Shown here: positions 40,409 to 54,360 of the stretch, piece by piece | How positions within the stretch are numbered: the first letter of the stretch is position 1 | Layout: every line of letters begins with the position of its first letter | NCBI GenBank assembly: GCA_029931535.1 | Contig: JAQPZY010001490.1 | Coordinates: 1,650,501 to 1,714,500 of the forward strand | DNA: 64,000 nt | Origin: Margaritifera margaritifera | Taxonomy: Eukaryota; Mollusca; Bivalvia; Unionida; Margaritiferidae | Direction: 5' to 3' | Translations under genes and position numbers: made by a program | The notes under the pieces: model-generated | Database searches by the model: none | Seen by the model: the letters and a program-made list of their open reading frames with translations, nothing else | Told to the model about the DNA's origin: nothing

Positions 40409-41400
40409 TTGCACTTTGGCTGATTAAAATTACATCGAGACAACATGTGAAGACATGTAGAAGAACTCGTCATTATTTTCCTTAATCCATTCATTTTTTG
40501 TCACCTCAAGATTTCAAATGCACTAAAAAAATTGATCATTCAGTAATAGTCAGGAACCTGTTCAAGCCAATCTAGAATTTCAATTTTACCAATTGTATCA
40601 TCCACTCTTTGGATATTACACATGCATTTTCCAAAATGGATGGCAAATTCTACATACAGGTGCCAATGGTGATTTTTTTTTTTTTTATGCCACATACTTG
40701 TAATACATGTCTAATAACAACGTCAACACAAATCATGGACTACGCTGTTTATTCTGCTAGTGATGTTATGTATCATCATCGGTTCAATATCAGCAAAATA
40801 TGCAGATCATCAGTATCATATAGATTTGAGATCCACACACACACACACACAAGCCCACGGAGACCCATTTGCAGTTTACTACAATACAGAACACTAATAC
40901 AGAGAAACATGTTTACTGTAATCAGCTGCATCTTCAGCATTCATACATTTAAATTGATACATGTTTGTCAGATATAAAAAGCAACAGTCAACAGACAGTT
41001 ATGGAATATTCCATGAACTGTAACCTTGACCTTACATTGATTGCCAAGTTTTAATAATCTGAAATACTGCAAATTCAAATAATATTTGTGGATATCATTT
41101 TTTGTGAGGTTTTTTTAATAAAAAATGACATTTTCATGGGTACTTAAATTTGTCGATTAGGAAAGGAGTCCTGTGTTTTCCACAAATATTATTGTTCATT
41201 GGGTCTTTAAATTCATGGTTTAAGGCAACCATGAAATCAATGCAGATTGGTACCTTACGAAAAAGATTGAATTCACAGTAGTATATACATTATAATATTA
41301 TTTCAACAACGTATCATTTTTAAAAAATGGTGATATCATGATACAACTTTTGGCTCATGACAACATCACTAGTGCAGAAACCGATCTGCCATAACATTAT
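40409..41400 (+). other. Probable FARP 3' UTR and flank
   Basis: Follows both alternative stops. AT-rich with a short (CA)n run at 40835-40852 and an AATAAA at 41117. A 122-codon ORF at 40609 is not protein-like. Confidence 0.4.
41117..41122 (+). promoter_or_regulatory. Candidate polyadenylation signal AATAAA for the FARP transcript
   Basis: This is the first AATAAA after the two alternative stops, about 710 bases beyond exon B. Both terminal isoforms would share it. A later AATAAA at 41799-41804 belongs to what looks like a LINE tail and is a less likely site for the gene. Confidence 0.35.
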
Positions 41401-41409
41401 GTGGCTCTT

Positions 41410-41535
41410 CACAATAGGATGTCATAGACAGCTAGGTACAGCATTGCTACTCTTGCGTAATGACTTCACACAACAGGATGTCATAGACAGCTAGATACAG
41501 CATTGCTACTCCTGTGTAATGACTTTCCACAATAC
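41410..41535. repeat. 59-bp direct duplication
   Basis: GGATGTCATAGACAGCTAGG followed by TACAGCATTGCTACTCTTG and GTAATGACTT occurs at 41417 and 41476. Confidence 0.9.
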
Positions 41536-41589
41536 ATTTTTTACACACATGGTGAATGTTTAGTAGTAGTTGCTCCATCAGTTGAGTCA

Positions 41590-41835
41590 GATTGGAACAG
41601 TAGAATTCTATTTTATTTTTGAGTCACACTTGAACAGTAGAATCCTATTTTGTTTACCTTTTTTTGGGAGTTTTAACATCTTTACCTATTGTCTTGTAGG
41701 ACTGTATGTTTACATTTATTTGGAAGTTTGTTTTTTACCTTTATATTTCGCCTTAACTTCTAATTGGCATTGTATAGTCAGGATTGTGATGATTTGCCAA
41801 TAAACCCTATACATACATACCTACATTCATACCAA
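41590..41835 (+). mobile_element. Probable LINE 3' tail
   Basis: TTGGCATTGTATAGTCAGGA, TTGTGATGATTTGCCAATAA and a short (CATA)n tail look like the 3' end of a non-LTR element. A relative is at about 52600-52690 (GGCATTATATAGCCTGTATT then GTGCTGATATGCTG and an ACATACATACAT tail). Confidence 0.45.
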
Positions 41836-41984
41836 AAAAAAACAAATACTGTATTGTTGGTAATGTTTCATAATCTTTTTATTAAATTAAAGGGGAGGGA
41901 TACAGATAATTAGGTAAATGAAAACTCAATTATAATTTTCAGCAGATTCTTAAATACAAATATTTGCAAAATCTTACTAATACA

Positions 41985-42650
41985 GTGCTCCCACACTATA
42001 AGGCTGATCATTATAACACAGTTCCTATTATAATGCAGGCATTGTCATGGGTTCCATTTCATTACAAGGTAGTAAGGCATTCTCACTGTAAGACCCATCA
42101 TTATAACACAGTTCCTGTTATAAAGCAGGTATTGTCATGGGTTCCATTTCATTAAGTAGTAGTAAGGTGTTCTTACTATATGGCCCATTATTATAACATG
42201 GTTCCTGTTATAATGCATGTCTTGTCATGGGTTCCATTTCAATAATGTGGTAGTAAGGCGTTTTCACTATAATGCCCATCATTTTAACATGGTCCCTGTT
42301 ATAATCCAGGTATTGTCATGGGTTCCATTTCATTACGAGATAGTAAGGCATTCTCACTGTAAGACCCATCATTATAACACAGTCCCTGTTATAATGCAGA
42401 TATTGTCATGGGTTCCATCTCATAAAGTGGTGGTAAGGTGTTCTCACTATAAGACCCATTATTATAACATGGTTCCTGTTACAATGTAGGTATCATCACG
42501 AGTTCCAATTCATTAAGAGGTAGTAAGCCATTCCCACTACAATACCCATCATATTTAAATGGTCTGTGTTACAATGCAGATATTGTCATGGGGTTTTATT
42601 TCATTAAGTGGTAGTAAGGTGTTCTCACTATAAGGCAGTATACACAGTGC
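41985..42650. repeat. 90-bp tandem repeat, about seven units
   Basis: GGGTTCCAT recurs at 42049, 42139, 42229, 42320, 42410, 42500 (variant) and 42590 (variant). Each unit has CATTATAACACAGTTCCTGT, TATAATGCAGGTATTGTCAT and TTAAGTGGTAGTAAGGTGTT. The period is 30 codons, so it produces long but spurious ORFs. Confidence 0.95.
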
Positions 42651-42919
42651 CTCCCATGGGCAGCATTATAATAAGGGAGTACTTAACAAGTTCTTTGTAC
42701 TAAAAAGTCAAAGCACAAATAATGGTGTACGAGAAATTAAAGTACATGAGAGATTACAGACAATGCAGTACATTCCATGCAGTAGACAATACACACTTGT
42801 ATTGATTGTTTTTACATGCAAGATTTCTGTCAATACTAGTTATTTGTAGATTGCGTATTTATTAAATATACACATCCGTTGTCCAAGTTACAGATATTGA
42901 AAATTTTGACGATGTTATA

Positions 42920-43105
42920 AGAGATGTTTTGGATGCTGTAATACAAGTAGTCTCCTGTTTGATTTGGTATTAATGTTTAATTTGTTCTTCACAACACAAG
43001 TGTCATCCTTTTATAACATCATGGATGCTGTAATAGTCTCATGTTTGATTTGATACAAATATTTGATTTGTTTTTCACAACACAAGTGTCATCCTTTTAT
43101 TGTTT
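42920..43105. repeat. 92-bp direct duplication
   Basis: GGATGCTGTAAT at 42931 and 43023, each followed by AGTCTC, a TGTTTGATTTG stretch and CTTCACAACACAAGTGTCAT. Confidence 0.88.
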
Positions 43106-43777
43106 CAACTTGATACGATCAAGAGAATTGTAGAATAAAAACAATTTTGGTGTACATTTTGTTCAATCATGTACATAGGCTGTAAACATTGCTTTTTATC
43201 TTTGGAATTTTAGTCTCACTGAATGCTGTTGCCAGGAAATTTTTATCAATCATATCTTCTCTTTTTGGTGTAGGTTTATTTTAAATCTCAGATCATTTTG
43301 GTCAATGTATTTTTTTATTTTTTTTATTGACTCTCTTTTAACTATGTAATTCTTACTCAAATTTTCTTTTTTCAGCCAAAAATACTGTAGTTATGTCACA
43401 ATGATCATATATACTGTTAAATCAAACAAAATTTGTGAGCTTAAAATTTTTGTAAATTGGCAAGGAAACTTGAAAATGTATGAGAAAAAATGTTTGATTA
43501 TAGTATTGAAATTCATTTATTTATGGATTTCTGACCTTACAGTTCGCAAAAATTAAATGATAAAATATTTCGATTTGCGGTACTTCATTAAGCCCATTTT
43601 AATTGTTCATAGTAAAATAAATAGTGTGTTTTTATTTACTTCTTACAAATTTACTTTCCAACTTATCAAAATCATCAAGTGATTTTTATGTATAAACCAT
43701 GTCAAAAAGTCTTTTTTTAAACAACCATGATCACCAACAGGTTCACCCTGAAAAAACTCGTAGAGAAAATAACAAGT
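43106..43777. other. Intergenic sequence, nothing recognised
   Basis: AT-rich; no supported gene or repeat. Confidence 0.4.
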
Positions 43778-43984
43778 ACCGTAGATACATGTAAGTCAGG
43801 TCCAAATACAAACAATATAACCCAGATATACCATAGCATAATCCACTGGCAGATCAGGGTTTATGGTGTTTTTTCTACTGATTAGTCCAAACAAACTACA
43901 TAGACTCAGATCTGCTAGTGCATTATGCAGTGGCAAATTTGGGTTTGCAGTTCAATCCAAGTTATATTTGAATGTGTATGGTTA
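43778..43984 (-). mobile_element. Two-hairpin MITE, copy 7
   Basis: ACCGTAGATACATGTAAGTC at the left, spacer TTCTACTGATTAGTCC, modules with CACTGGCAGATCAGGGTTTA and GACTCAGATCTGCTAGTGCA. Decayed right end. Confidence 0.78.
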
Positions 43985-46923
43985 TAGTAGCAAAATTAGC
44001 AATTAATCTGCACCTTAAAGACCAACCTTTACCAAAATCTTAGCCCTGAAAAATGCTTGCTATTTATTTTTTAAACAGTTCTACAATCAGTATACATTAA
44101 AATAAACTGAGAAGAAAATTAGGCAATGAGCAGACATTTTCATCTGTTAACTTGCGTTTTTATATGGTGACACTGGAAAAATCAATATGGAAAAAGTTTT
44201 TCTTGACAATCACATCACTGTATTACTTTGTTGGTGGACAAAAACATTATGAGAGGAGCAAAGGTCTGAATAACTTTCAGCTGATTAATTTTTTCCATCA
44301 CCCTCATTAAATTTTCAAGGAGGTTCGAAGAATTTATCTGTTACATAAAGAATTACATAATGAAATTCCCAAAGTTTTAGCAAGGAAAATAATCATCTCT
44401 CAACACAGTTCCTTGGTTTGTCTTTCCACCAGTGAAGTATTCCCACAACTGGTCACATTGATGTTTAATGTAAGACTCTATTAATCATATCAAATAACAT
44501 AAAACTCAGTTGGATAAAGTTATAAATTTGATAGTTTAACAAAGTGTGGGAACATAACCAGTGATAGCTCACAGAGTGAGGAAAATCTTGCAAAATTTTG
44601 GACTATCTTTCAGTCTCGCTCCTTGAGTTTGATTTCTCATGGAGTAATCAATTTCTTGTGTCAAAATTTTTCCTTCAGATATTTTTTAGATATGTATATT
44701 TTTGTTTGACTTATAATTCATCAATCCAAAATTGAATTGCATGACCACTTACATATGTTTTTATATGCCCTCCATAAGGCAGAGTGTATTGAGCATCTAT
44801 TCCCTATTTCACTTCTGCACAATAAATAGAGTTCTGCACCATCTACAATTACCAAACTTTGTGGATTGCTTGTACTTAATAGACAATCAATTTTTGGAAT
44901 CGGAGGTCAAGGTCATTGTGACTGAAAGCAGAAAAATTGTTTTTGCACAATAACATTATGCCTACATCACATATGTTGACCAAGCGGTAAGGAAAAAGCC
45001 TAGCAATTTGTGAAAAAAAATAAAAAATAACTCAAAAGTCAAGTAACTGGCTGAAAAAAAGATCAATGGTTTCAGACTACATACCTTGACCAAAGGTCCA
45101 GGTCATTCAGATGTTGGTCAGTAATCTCCAGAGTCAGCCATGCCCTGCTAGTGCCTACATAGAGGACTATTAAATATGGGGTGGGCATTTTATGTGTCAT
45201 TCACAGTATTCTTATTTCTAATACATTGCAGCTTGGGTAATGCATGAGTAACCCTGTAGATACATGTAATAAGGATCAGCCGAGTCCTTACTGTGTGTCT
45301 ATCAACACCACTTATTAATGTCTGGTAAAAATGATTTCTAAATGACAGATTTTGTTCATTTTACATCTTTCCACACTGATGAACTTGAATCCAGTTTCAG
45401 AAATATTTTCTCAAAATTCACATACTTGCTCTTAGAAAATACCACATGTATGAAGTAATGTTAGGGAGAATTTCTTAGCCTGAACATTATCCAAATGAGC
45501 TATGATAGGTAAATAGAATTATATCTCATACATATTTTCCTACACATAAAACTCATTTTTCTAGAAATGTATGCATGTTGTCCTCTGTCATATATTGCTG
45601 GTAAAAGTCAAATTCCAAGAAATGATAACATCATTGCAAAGAAGAATATATAAAGGAAATATGAAAGTTCGCTACTGGGAAATCTTTGTCAAAGTCAGAA
45701 GCCGAAGATTCCATTATAAAGATAAGATTTATCATTCAGCACATTCGTTTACCATCAGCTTTCTCTTGGAACCCGAATATTCCATTTTAATGAATGTCCT
45801 TGTAATGAGAGTTGACTGCATTTTGTGCAACTCTAAGTGCAAGTTTATGTTAGGGTAAAGAGTTGCACTGGGAGTATTTAGAATGCAGAATTATAAATTA
45901 AGCGTAATGATTATTTAATTTAAAAGGTTCAAAATACAAACAACTAAAATACATGCACAAATTACTTTGTTTTTTTTGTGGGAGGGGGTTATTTCAAGAA
46001 AAAATAACCAGTTATTGAAAATTATTCATATATCAAAATATATTTCTTATCTATGTTGTATTTATTTGAAAATATATCACAAACCTAAACATTTTTATAC
46101 AACTTATATGTGAGATGTATCTAAACGAATTTCAATGGTATTTTATCAGATACTAAAGTTATATGTATTTTATACTTCCAGTGATAAAATGTTCACATTC
46201 AGCAACATTTAAGGTTGATATTTTATCAATAAAGGTAAATTTTGTATATGCAACTTTTTCCGGGGGAGGGGGCAGAAGGTAATATTTCACTTCCAGTTCC
46301 ATTAGTTCAGGAATTCCATGGCAGACATTTATGGTAGTATTTTTTAAAAGAAAAATATCTGGCATTTTTCTAAAAGTTTGTACATCAACCAGTTTAACTG
46401 AGAGTCAGCAATTATATATTACTTATAATTTCTAACCAGTCTATGTGTATGCAATGTAACCAGTCTATGCATATGCAGTGTCATTATTATGTCATATCTA
46501 GACATGGGTATCTTTAAAATTACCACATACATTTCATTCAGTGAAGATTAACCATATATAGAAAACAAATTATTTTCTAATCAGACCAAAGAACCTCATT
46601 TCATTTGGTTGCAAAGTAAAGATTTCGAATAAATATTTTCCTGGGTCTTCCAGTGTAGGCAATTGGTCAGAACATTTGACATACTGTTGCTCAGTTTATA
46701 TTAATGGGATGAAATTGGAATAAATTATGTTGTACATTTCCTTCTGTGAATTTTGTTCAATGAGCATGTATGAAAACTTGAACAAAAATAACCGAGATAC
46801 ATAATCATTCTTTGCATAGTAGTACATTTTTTAAATATTTAAACCACAAATAAATATCTTTTGATATTGCATGCATGTTTGAAAAATGCAGCTAGGCAAC
46901 AGCAGTATTTTGTAGTAATTATT
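43985..46923. other. Intergenic sequence, mostly unassigned
   Basis: A solo unit of the CCATCTACAGTTACCAAACT repeat is at about 44815-44950. Otherwise I see only AT-rich DNA and short ORFs without family resemblance (for example 95 codons at 45571). Confidence 0.4.
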
Positions 46924-48240
46924 AGCTCACTTGGCCATAAGGCCAGTTGATCTTATGGTATGATCCAGTGTCTATCGTGCATCATCTCTTGTGTGTCCAT
47001 CAACAATTGCTATTTTAACATTTCTTTTTTTAAAAACACTGGACAAGCTTCAACCAAACTAGGCAGAAGCATCCTAGCATAAAGGCCTTTCAAACTTGTA
47101 CAAATGATGCCAATCTGCATTCAAAAAAGGCTGCTATTACCAAAAATAAAACATTTAGATGATTTCTTCTCAATAATAGATCAACAGAATATGACAATAT
47201 TTGACAGAAAGTATCCTTACATACAGAGCTTTCAATTTTGTATAAATGATGCCACTCTGCCATCAAATATGGCTGCTTTTACTAAAAATATAAAAACTTT
47301 TTGATGACTTCTCAAAAACAAGTCAAAAGAATTTGGTGAAATTTGGCAAAAAGCATCTTTACATAAAGAGCTTTCAATTTTGTAAAAATGATGTCAATCT
47401 CCCGTCAAATATGGTCAAGGCTAAAAAAAAATATTTAAAAAAAACTTTTAGTGACTTCTCAAAAATTATGAGAATTTGATCAAATTTGACAGAAACCTTC
47501 CTGGCATGAAGGGCTTTTTAATTGTGCAAATGATGCCAGTCTGCCTTTAAACATGATCACCATTGCTGAACACCGAAAAAACTGTAAACAACTTCTCTGC
47601 AAGCACTTAACAGAACTTGATCAAATTTGACAGAAAGCATCCTTACAAAAAGTGCCTTCAGGTTTATACAAATGATGCTGATTCACCATGAAATCTGGCC
47701 ACCATTACTAAAATTGTAAAAGCTTGAAATAATATCTTCTCATAAATTGCTTAACAGAATGTAACAAGATGATGCTAATCGACCATCTGCTGTTAATAAA
47801 AATAGAAAAGCCGTGAACAACTTATAAAAAAAACTACTCAAAAGAATTTTATAGCATAATAGCTTGAAATCCTTTTTGATCAATACAAATTATGCCAAAC
47901 CACCAAAAAATATGGTTGCTGTTACTAAAAACAGAAAAACATTTAAACAATTTTATCTCAAGAAAAACGCTCAAGAGAATTTCACCAACTTTGATAGAAT
48001 GCATTCCGGCATAAAGGCCTTTCAATATTGGACAAATTATGCTGATGAACCATCAATATGGATAAATATAGAAAATTGCTTAAACTATTGTTTTTATAGC
48101 AAGCAATCAACAGCATCAGAACAAATTTCTAATGACATCATCCTACTGACTCAGATTTCTTGACCAACTGTGCTTGCATTTGGCCAGGCAGTTGTCAACC
48201 AGGCGAGTGATCTCTAGCCAACTTGGGCCAATTGTCTGAT
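46924..48240. repeat. Block repeat R1, copy 3
   Basis: It begins AGCTCACTTGGCCATAAGGC and ends CAACCAGGCGAGTGATCTCT. Units include GCATCCTAGCATAAAGGCCT and ATGATGCCAATCTGCATTCA. Its overall layout matches copies 1 and 2. Confidence 0.82.
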
Positions 48241-48522
48241 ACAAGTTATTCACCTTTTAAAGTTTTTATGGATTGGATTGTTCACATATTCAGTCTGCCA
48301 TTAAGGTGATTATTTTATACAAATGGTCAAGATTGAAAAGTACTGTAACTAATTTGAATTTTATATGCTTACAAAATCTAATTTGCATCTCTTTTCATGA
48401 TCAATGCAATGACGCTAATTAATGTATTAAATTGTGATCACTAATTTCTGATTTAATACATCTTGAAAGTTTCAGTGTTGTTAGAACTATGGATTCATAT
48501 ATTTTCATCTGAGACTAACATA

Positions 48523-48743
48523 CACGGGGATTACTCGCTTATAAGTCAGATCCAGCTGCAAACTGCACAGACCCAGATCTGCCGTTACATAATGCACCAG
48601 CAAATCTGGGTCTATACAGTTTATTAGGACTAATCAGTAGAAGAAACAACATAGACCCAGATCTGCCAACACATATATGTGATGGCAGATCAGGTTCTAT
48701 GTTGTTTGAAGTGGACCCCACTTATAACCAAGTACATATGGTA
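48523..48743 (+). mobile_element. Two-hairpin MITE, copy 8
   Basis: ACGGGGATTACTCGCTTATA at the left and CCAAGTACATATGGTA at the right. Spacer GGACTAATCAGTAGAAG. Modules CTGCACAGACCCAGATCTGC and ACATAGACCCAGATCTGCCA are paired with GCAAATCTGGGTCTATACAG and GGCAGATCAGGTTCTATGTT. Confidence 0.86.
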
Positions 48744-49880
<1,137 letters not shown>

Positions 49881-49938
49881 GTTAACTATGCAGGACATTG
49901 TGTGTGCTTTATTTTTCTTTTGATTTACATTACATGTT

Positions 49939-49962
49939 AATAATAATAATAATAATAATAAT
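49939..49962. repeat. (AAT)n microsatellite
   Basis: About seven AAT units. Confidence 0.95.
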
Positions 49963-51249
49963 GTCTTTTTTTAAAAGAGGGTGACACAGTTGGTTGCATG
50001 GAACTAATCCTCCTTGTGGCATTCAGTCTCTTTGGAGAAGAGATTATATAATGCAGATTGCCTCTGTCCCTCAGTGCATCCATTTGGCAACCAAAATCTT
50101 TAATTTGTGGGATACTTTTTTTTTTTTTTTAAAAGAATATTTTTTTTTTATGAGCACCAAATTATTTGAAATATCACACTAAATTTCTTGTAATCACAAT
50201 GGGATGCTTTTTAAAATATAGGCCTTAGTGACCTAATTTTTCAGGCAGAATTATAAAGACAGTGTTTGTGTGTTTCATATGTGGTAATCATTATCATAGT
50301 TTGTTGTTAGATTACGACCTATTTTAAGTTTTATCTTTAACTGGAAAAACAGAATATTTAAATATCAGAAATACAGCTATATTGGAACAATATTCTTGTT
50401 GTCATGTCAAGCAAAAGCTAATATTTTTGGTTTGTAAAGGATCTATCCTAACCTTTACAGTGTGTGCACAACTTTTGTTTCATTAAATACTTGTATACTG
50501 TTTATAACTTAATATGAAAGTAATTGCACATACTATATGTAATAGATGATAGGGTATTTCATTTCCACCCAGACAAATACTTTTCCATTACAGTGTACAG
50601 AGCTGTACAGTTCGTATTCATTGCCACCATGTACAAATACTGTACAGTCCACCCACTATATTTTGTATCTATCATTTTGAATATACATATGAACACACTT
50701 GTACTATGAGTACATGTACAGGAGTCCATATACATGAGTAAATATACAGATCATAATCAGGCTATTGTCATACAGTGTAAAAGGTCATAAAATTAAAAGA
50801 TATCTACACTTTATAATCATCTTGTTTATTTCTCTTATATGCCCTAACCATATATATATATATATTTATTTATTTATTTATTTATTTCTATGGCATATAG
50901 TGTCACCCACATCCATCCGTCCATCTTGTCCTGTCACATCTCATCACATGTCACAAATTTCATTTCTGCTCTATAACTTTTGAATGGTTTAATGGATTGA
51001 AACCACATTTGGTATGGAACTTTACATACATGTACGTGACCTAGGTCAAATTCTGTTTTCACCATTTTCAAACTAACTTAATTGAGTTTTGACCCCTGTA
51101 TGACTTGTAACTTTGCCCTTCAATTGCATCATATTGATGGAGGCATTCATGTTGTCTCAAAACATAATTTCTTTTGTTCTTTCTTTCTTTTCAGTTCACC
51201 CCCCCCCCCTCCCATTTATTCACACTAAGGTGCTTTGTCTGTTCAAGCA
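49963..51249. other. Intergenic sequence with a (TA)n(TTTA)n patch and an interspersed repeat
   Basis: The simple repeat is at about 50850-50888. From 50840 to 51130 sequences such as CATCCATCCGTCCATCTTGT and GATTGAAACCACATTTGGTA look like one more interspersed repeat whose limits I cannot set. Confidence 0.45.
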
Positions 51250-51960
51250 TGATTTTAACACTTAGTTTTTAGATTACACCGCATAATCATATGAAAATGG
51301 AAACAATGAGAATGCTTTAGATTACCGGGTACATGACATAATCATATGAAAATGGAAACAATGAGAATGCTTTGGATTACATGACATAATCATGAAAATG
51401 AAAACAATGAGAATGCTTTAGATTACATGGCATAATCATGAAAAAGGAAATAATGAGAATGCTTTAGATTACATGACATAATCATGAAAATGGAAATCAA
51501 ACCATGAGAATAGTTTAAATTACATGACATGAAAATGGAAACAATGAAAATGCTTTAGATTACATGACATAATCATATGAAAATGGAAACTGAGAATGCA
51601 TTAAATTACATGACATACATGTAATCATGAAAATGGAACAATAAGAATGCTTTAGCTTATATGGCAGTCGTGAAAATGGTAACCATGAGAATGCTTTTGA
51701 TTACATGGCATAATCATGAAAATGAGAATGCTTTAGATTATATGGCATATTCATGAAAATGGTAACCATGAGAATTCTTTTGATTACATGGCATAATCAT
51801 GAAAATGAATGAAAATGCTTTAGATTATATGGCATAATCATGAAAATGAAAACTAGAATGCTTTAGATTACATGACAATCATACAAAAATGGAAACGCTG
51901 AGAATGCTTTTGAATACATGGCATAATCATCTGAAAATGGAAACAATAAGAATGCTTTCT
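51250..51960. repeat. Minisatellite, 40-50 bp units, about 15 copies
   Basis: Repeats of GAATGCTTTAGATTACATGA followed by CATAATCATGAAAATGGAAA and CAATGA with frequent small indels. Confidence 0.93.
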
Positions 51961-52784
51961 CTGTAAACACAGGAAATCCTTGATCTTTTTTCTTCGGGCT
52001 GATATATTATTTTATCATTAAAGTATTTATAGCACAAAATTAAAGCAACTAGACTACAAATGGTAACAGAGAAAAATGGAAGATATTATGCCCCACAATG
52101 ACAGTGGTATCCATACATCCATCATTCACAAGCTGCCTTCAAGTCGCCCATTTCTGAATGGAAGATTCCACAAGGTGACTTCAAATATTATATCAATTTT
52201 TTTTTTTTATTATTTTTTTTTGCTTAGCAAAATATGTAGAATGAAAGCTCTAGAAATAAGTTTTGGAAAAACAAACCTTACCCATGCATAGACTTTTACC
52301 TTAAGAGACAGATTTATGACAAACTAAAACAAGAAACTTTTTCATGATATACCACCAGAAAAGATCTTTTTTCGAAAAATGACATTTGTATAACAAATTT
52401 GGAACTTTCAAGGATTTTGTTTTTGTTTTTTTTTTGCTTTTTTTATATAAGTATTTAATGCCAAAAAAGTTGAAAAAAATCCATAAACTTTTATTTAAGT
52501 TACATGATAGGTTATACCACCAAGTTTGTATTTTGAGTGCATATCTATTGATAACCTTTGTGTTTTATCGTCGTGACTTCTAAGTAAAGTTATTTTTGTA
52601 TCTTTACATTTTTATAACTTAACTTTTAAAAGGCATTATATAGCCTGTATTGTGCTGATATGCTGTTGAAACAAAAACACACATACATACATAATGTGAT
52701 GGGGCATAAAAAAAAAACTAAAACAATAAAAAACGAACATTATTTTCCATGATATCAAGGTAGAGGTACAATAATGAGTTGATA
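51961..52784. other. Intergenic sequence; LINE-like tail near 52600-52690
   Basis: T-rich runs at 52195-52222 and 52420-52445. The end of the stretch matches the 41590-41835 tail and finishes in ACATACATACAT. No protein-coding signal. Confidence 0.4.
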
Positions 52785-53398
52785 CAAACCTGAGATAGAA
52801 GGACAATGATATGACAAAAACCAGAGATAGAGGGACAATGAGATGACAAAAAATCAGAGATAGAAGGACAATGAGATGGAAAAAAACAGAGATAGAAGAA
52901 ATATAGATGAAAAAAAATCGGAGACAGAAGAACAATGAGATCACAAAAACCAGAGATAGAAGAACAATGAGATCACAAAAACCAGAGATAGAAGGACAAT
53001 GAGATAACAAAAACCAGTAATAAAGAAACATTGAGACAACAAAAACTAGAGATAGAACCAATTAGATAACAAAAACCAGAGACAGAGAACAATTAGATAA
53101 CAAAAACCGGAGACAGAGGGACAATGAGATGACAATAACCAGAGATAGAAGGACAATGAGATAACAAAAACCAGAGATAGAAACAATTAGATAACAAAAA
53201 CCAGAGATAGAGGGACAATACTGAGATGACAAAACCAGAGACAGAGGGACAATGAGATGACAAAAACCAGAGACAGAAGGAAAATGAGATGATATAAACC
53301 AGAGATAGAAGGAAAATGAGATAACAAAAACCAGAGATAGAGAAACAATGAGATAAAGATAACCAGAGACATAGGGACAATGAGATAACAAATTTAAT
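52785..53398. repeat. 32-bp minisatellite, about 19 units
   Basis: The unit is ACAAAAACCAGAGATAGAAG followed by GACAATGAGATG. The unit has no stop codon in any of the three minus-strand frames, so all three stay open for up to 141 codons with a 32-residue super-period. These are not proteins. Confidence 0.96.
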
Positions 53399-54360
53399 AC
53401 CATTGTCCACCCCTAGAAGCCAGATTTTACTGGGTGAAGGTCACATGCTTGGGGTAACCTTGGAGTGGCAGCCAGTATTGGAAGCATAGTAGTTCATGCA
53501 TCATTAATTACCTTAGACAGACACTACAGCTGCTGCCTTGCAGGAAAAGCATGCAGTCCACTCATCTAATTCCTATAATCATTCACATCTACAATTCACA
53601 TTTGGGGATAATTTATCACATATACAATGCACAGTCATTAATATGGAAAGTTTACCACTGAATAAATGTATTTATTCCTACTTCCAGCTGCATTGGCCAG
53701 AACAAGCCTTCTGTGAAGGTTAAAATCGATAGCATGGAAAAATCTATGTGGTCATGATCTTAAACAAATTCTAAACCTATGTTAAAAAAGCATAAAATAC
53801 AGGTCACAGTGACCTGTGGTTTGTAAGGGTGTAGTACTACTGGAGATGCATTCAATTTCAAGTTTTATGATTTAGAACATAAACTATACACAATAAAGAA
53901 ACTTTAAACAACATTTCAACAAAGTCACTGAAGCATGAAATACAGGTCATGTACTTCTTTTTTCAATATATTTTATGATTCTAGGTGGAATAGTATGCAT
54001 TAGCATGCCAAACACTCGTGAGCTAAATGCAAAACTTAACCAAAGCCAGTAGAGGATGAAAAATAGGTCACAACAAGCTTCTTTTGTTGTAAGGGTGTGG
54101 TACTAACAGATACGCATATCGTCATCAATTTCATGATTCTAGCATGAACAATGCCTGACAAATGAAGGTGAAAAACAAGTCTGTATAGCATAAAATATGG
54201 GTCATATTGACCTACTTCTTTAATGAGATAGTAGTGCCCAGCAGGATGCATGTACCTGGTACTCACCAAGTTTCATGATTCAAGATAGGTATCTACATAA
54301 CATGCAAAAAATCTATGCGGTCATGGTTCCATTTGAAGGAAACAAAGAAGAAATCGATCA
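53399..54360. repeat. Intergenic sequence with a degenerate tandem repeat (53780-54330)
   Basis: AAAATACAGGTCACAGTGAC, GGTTTGTAAGGGTGTAGTAC and CAAGTTTTATGATTTAGAAC recur in diverged form about every 140-170 bp. Confidence 0.55.

Noticed and set aside
40609..40977. 122-codon ORF directly downstream of the FARP terminal exons
   Set aside because: Includes a T-run and a (CA)n run and has no protein-like conservation pattern; more likely 3' UTR.
41964..42489. Two ORFs of 63 and 90 codons with periodic sequence
   Set aside because: Produced by a 90-bp tandem repeat (30 codons).
45571..45858. 95-codon ORF with a basic middle part
   Set aside because: No recognisable family, no introns or signals, and flanked by AT-rich DNA. 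Not supported.
52636..53410. Overlapping 105-141 codon hydrophobic minus-strand ORFs that look like membrane proteins
   Set aside because: Explained by a 32-bp repeat unit that lacks stops in every minus-strand frame.
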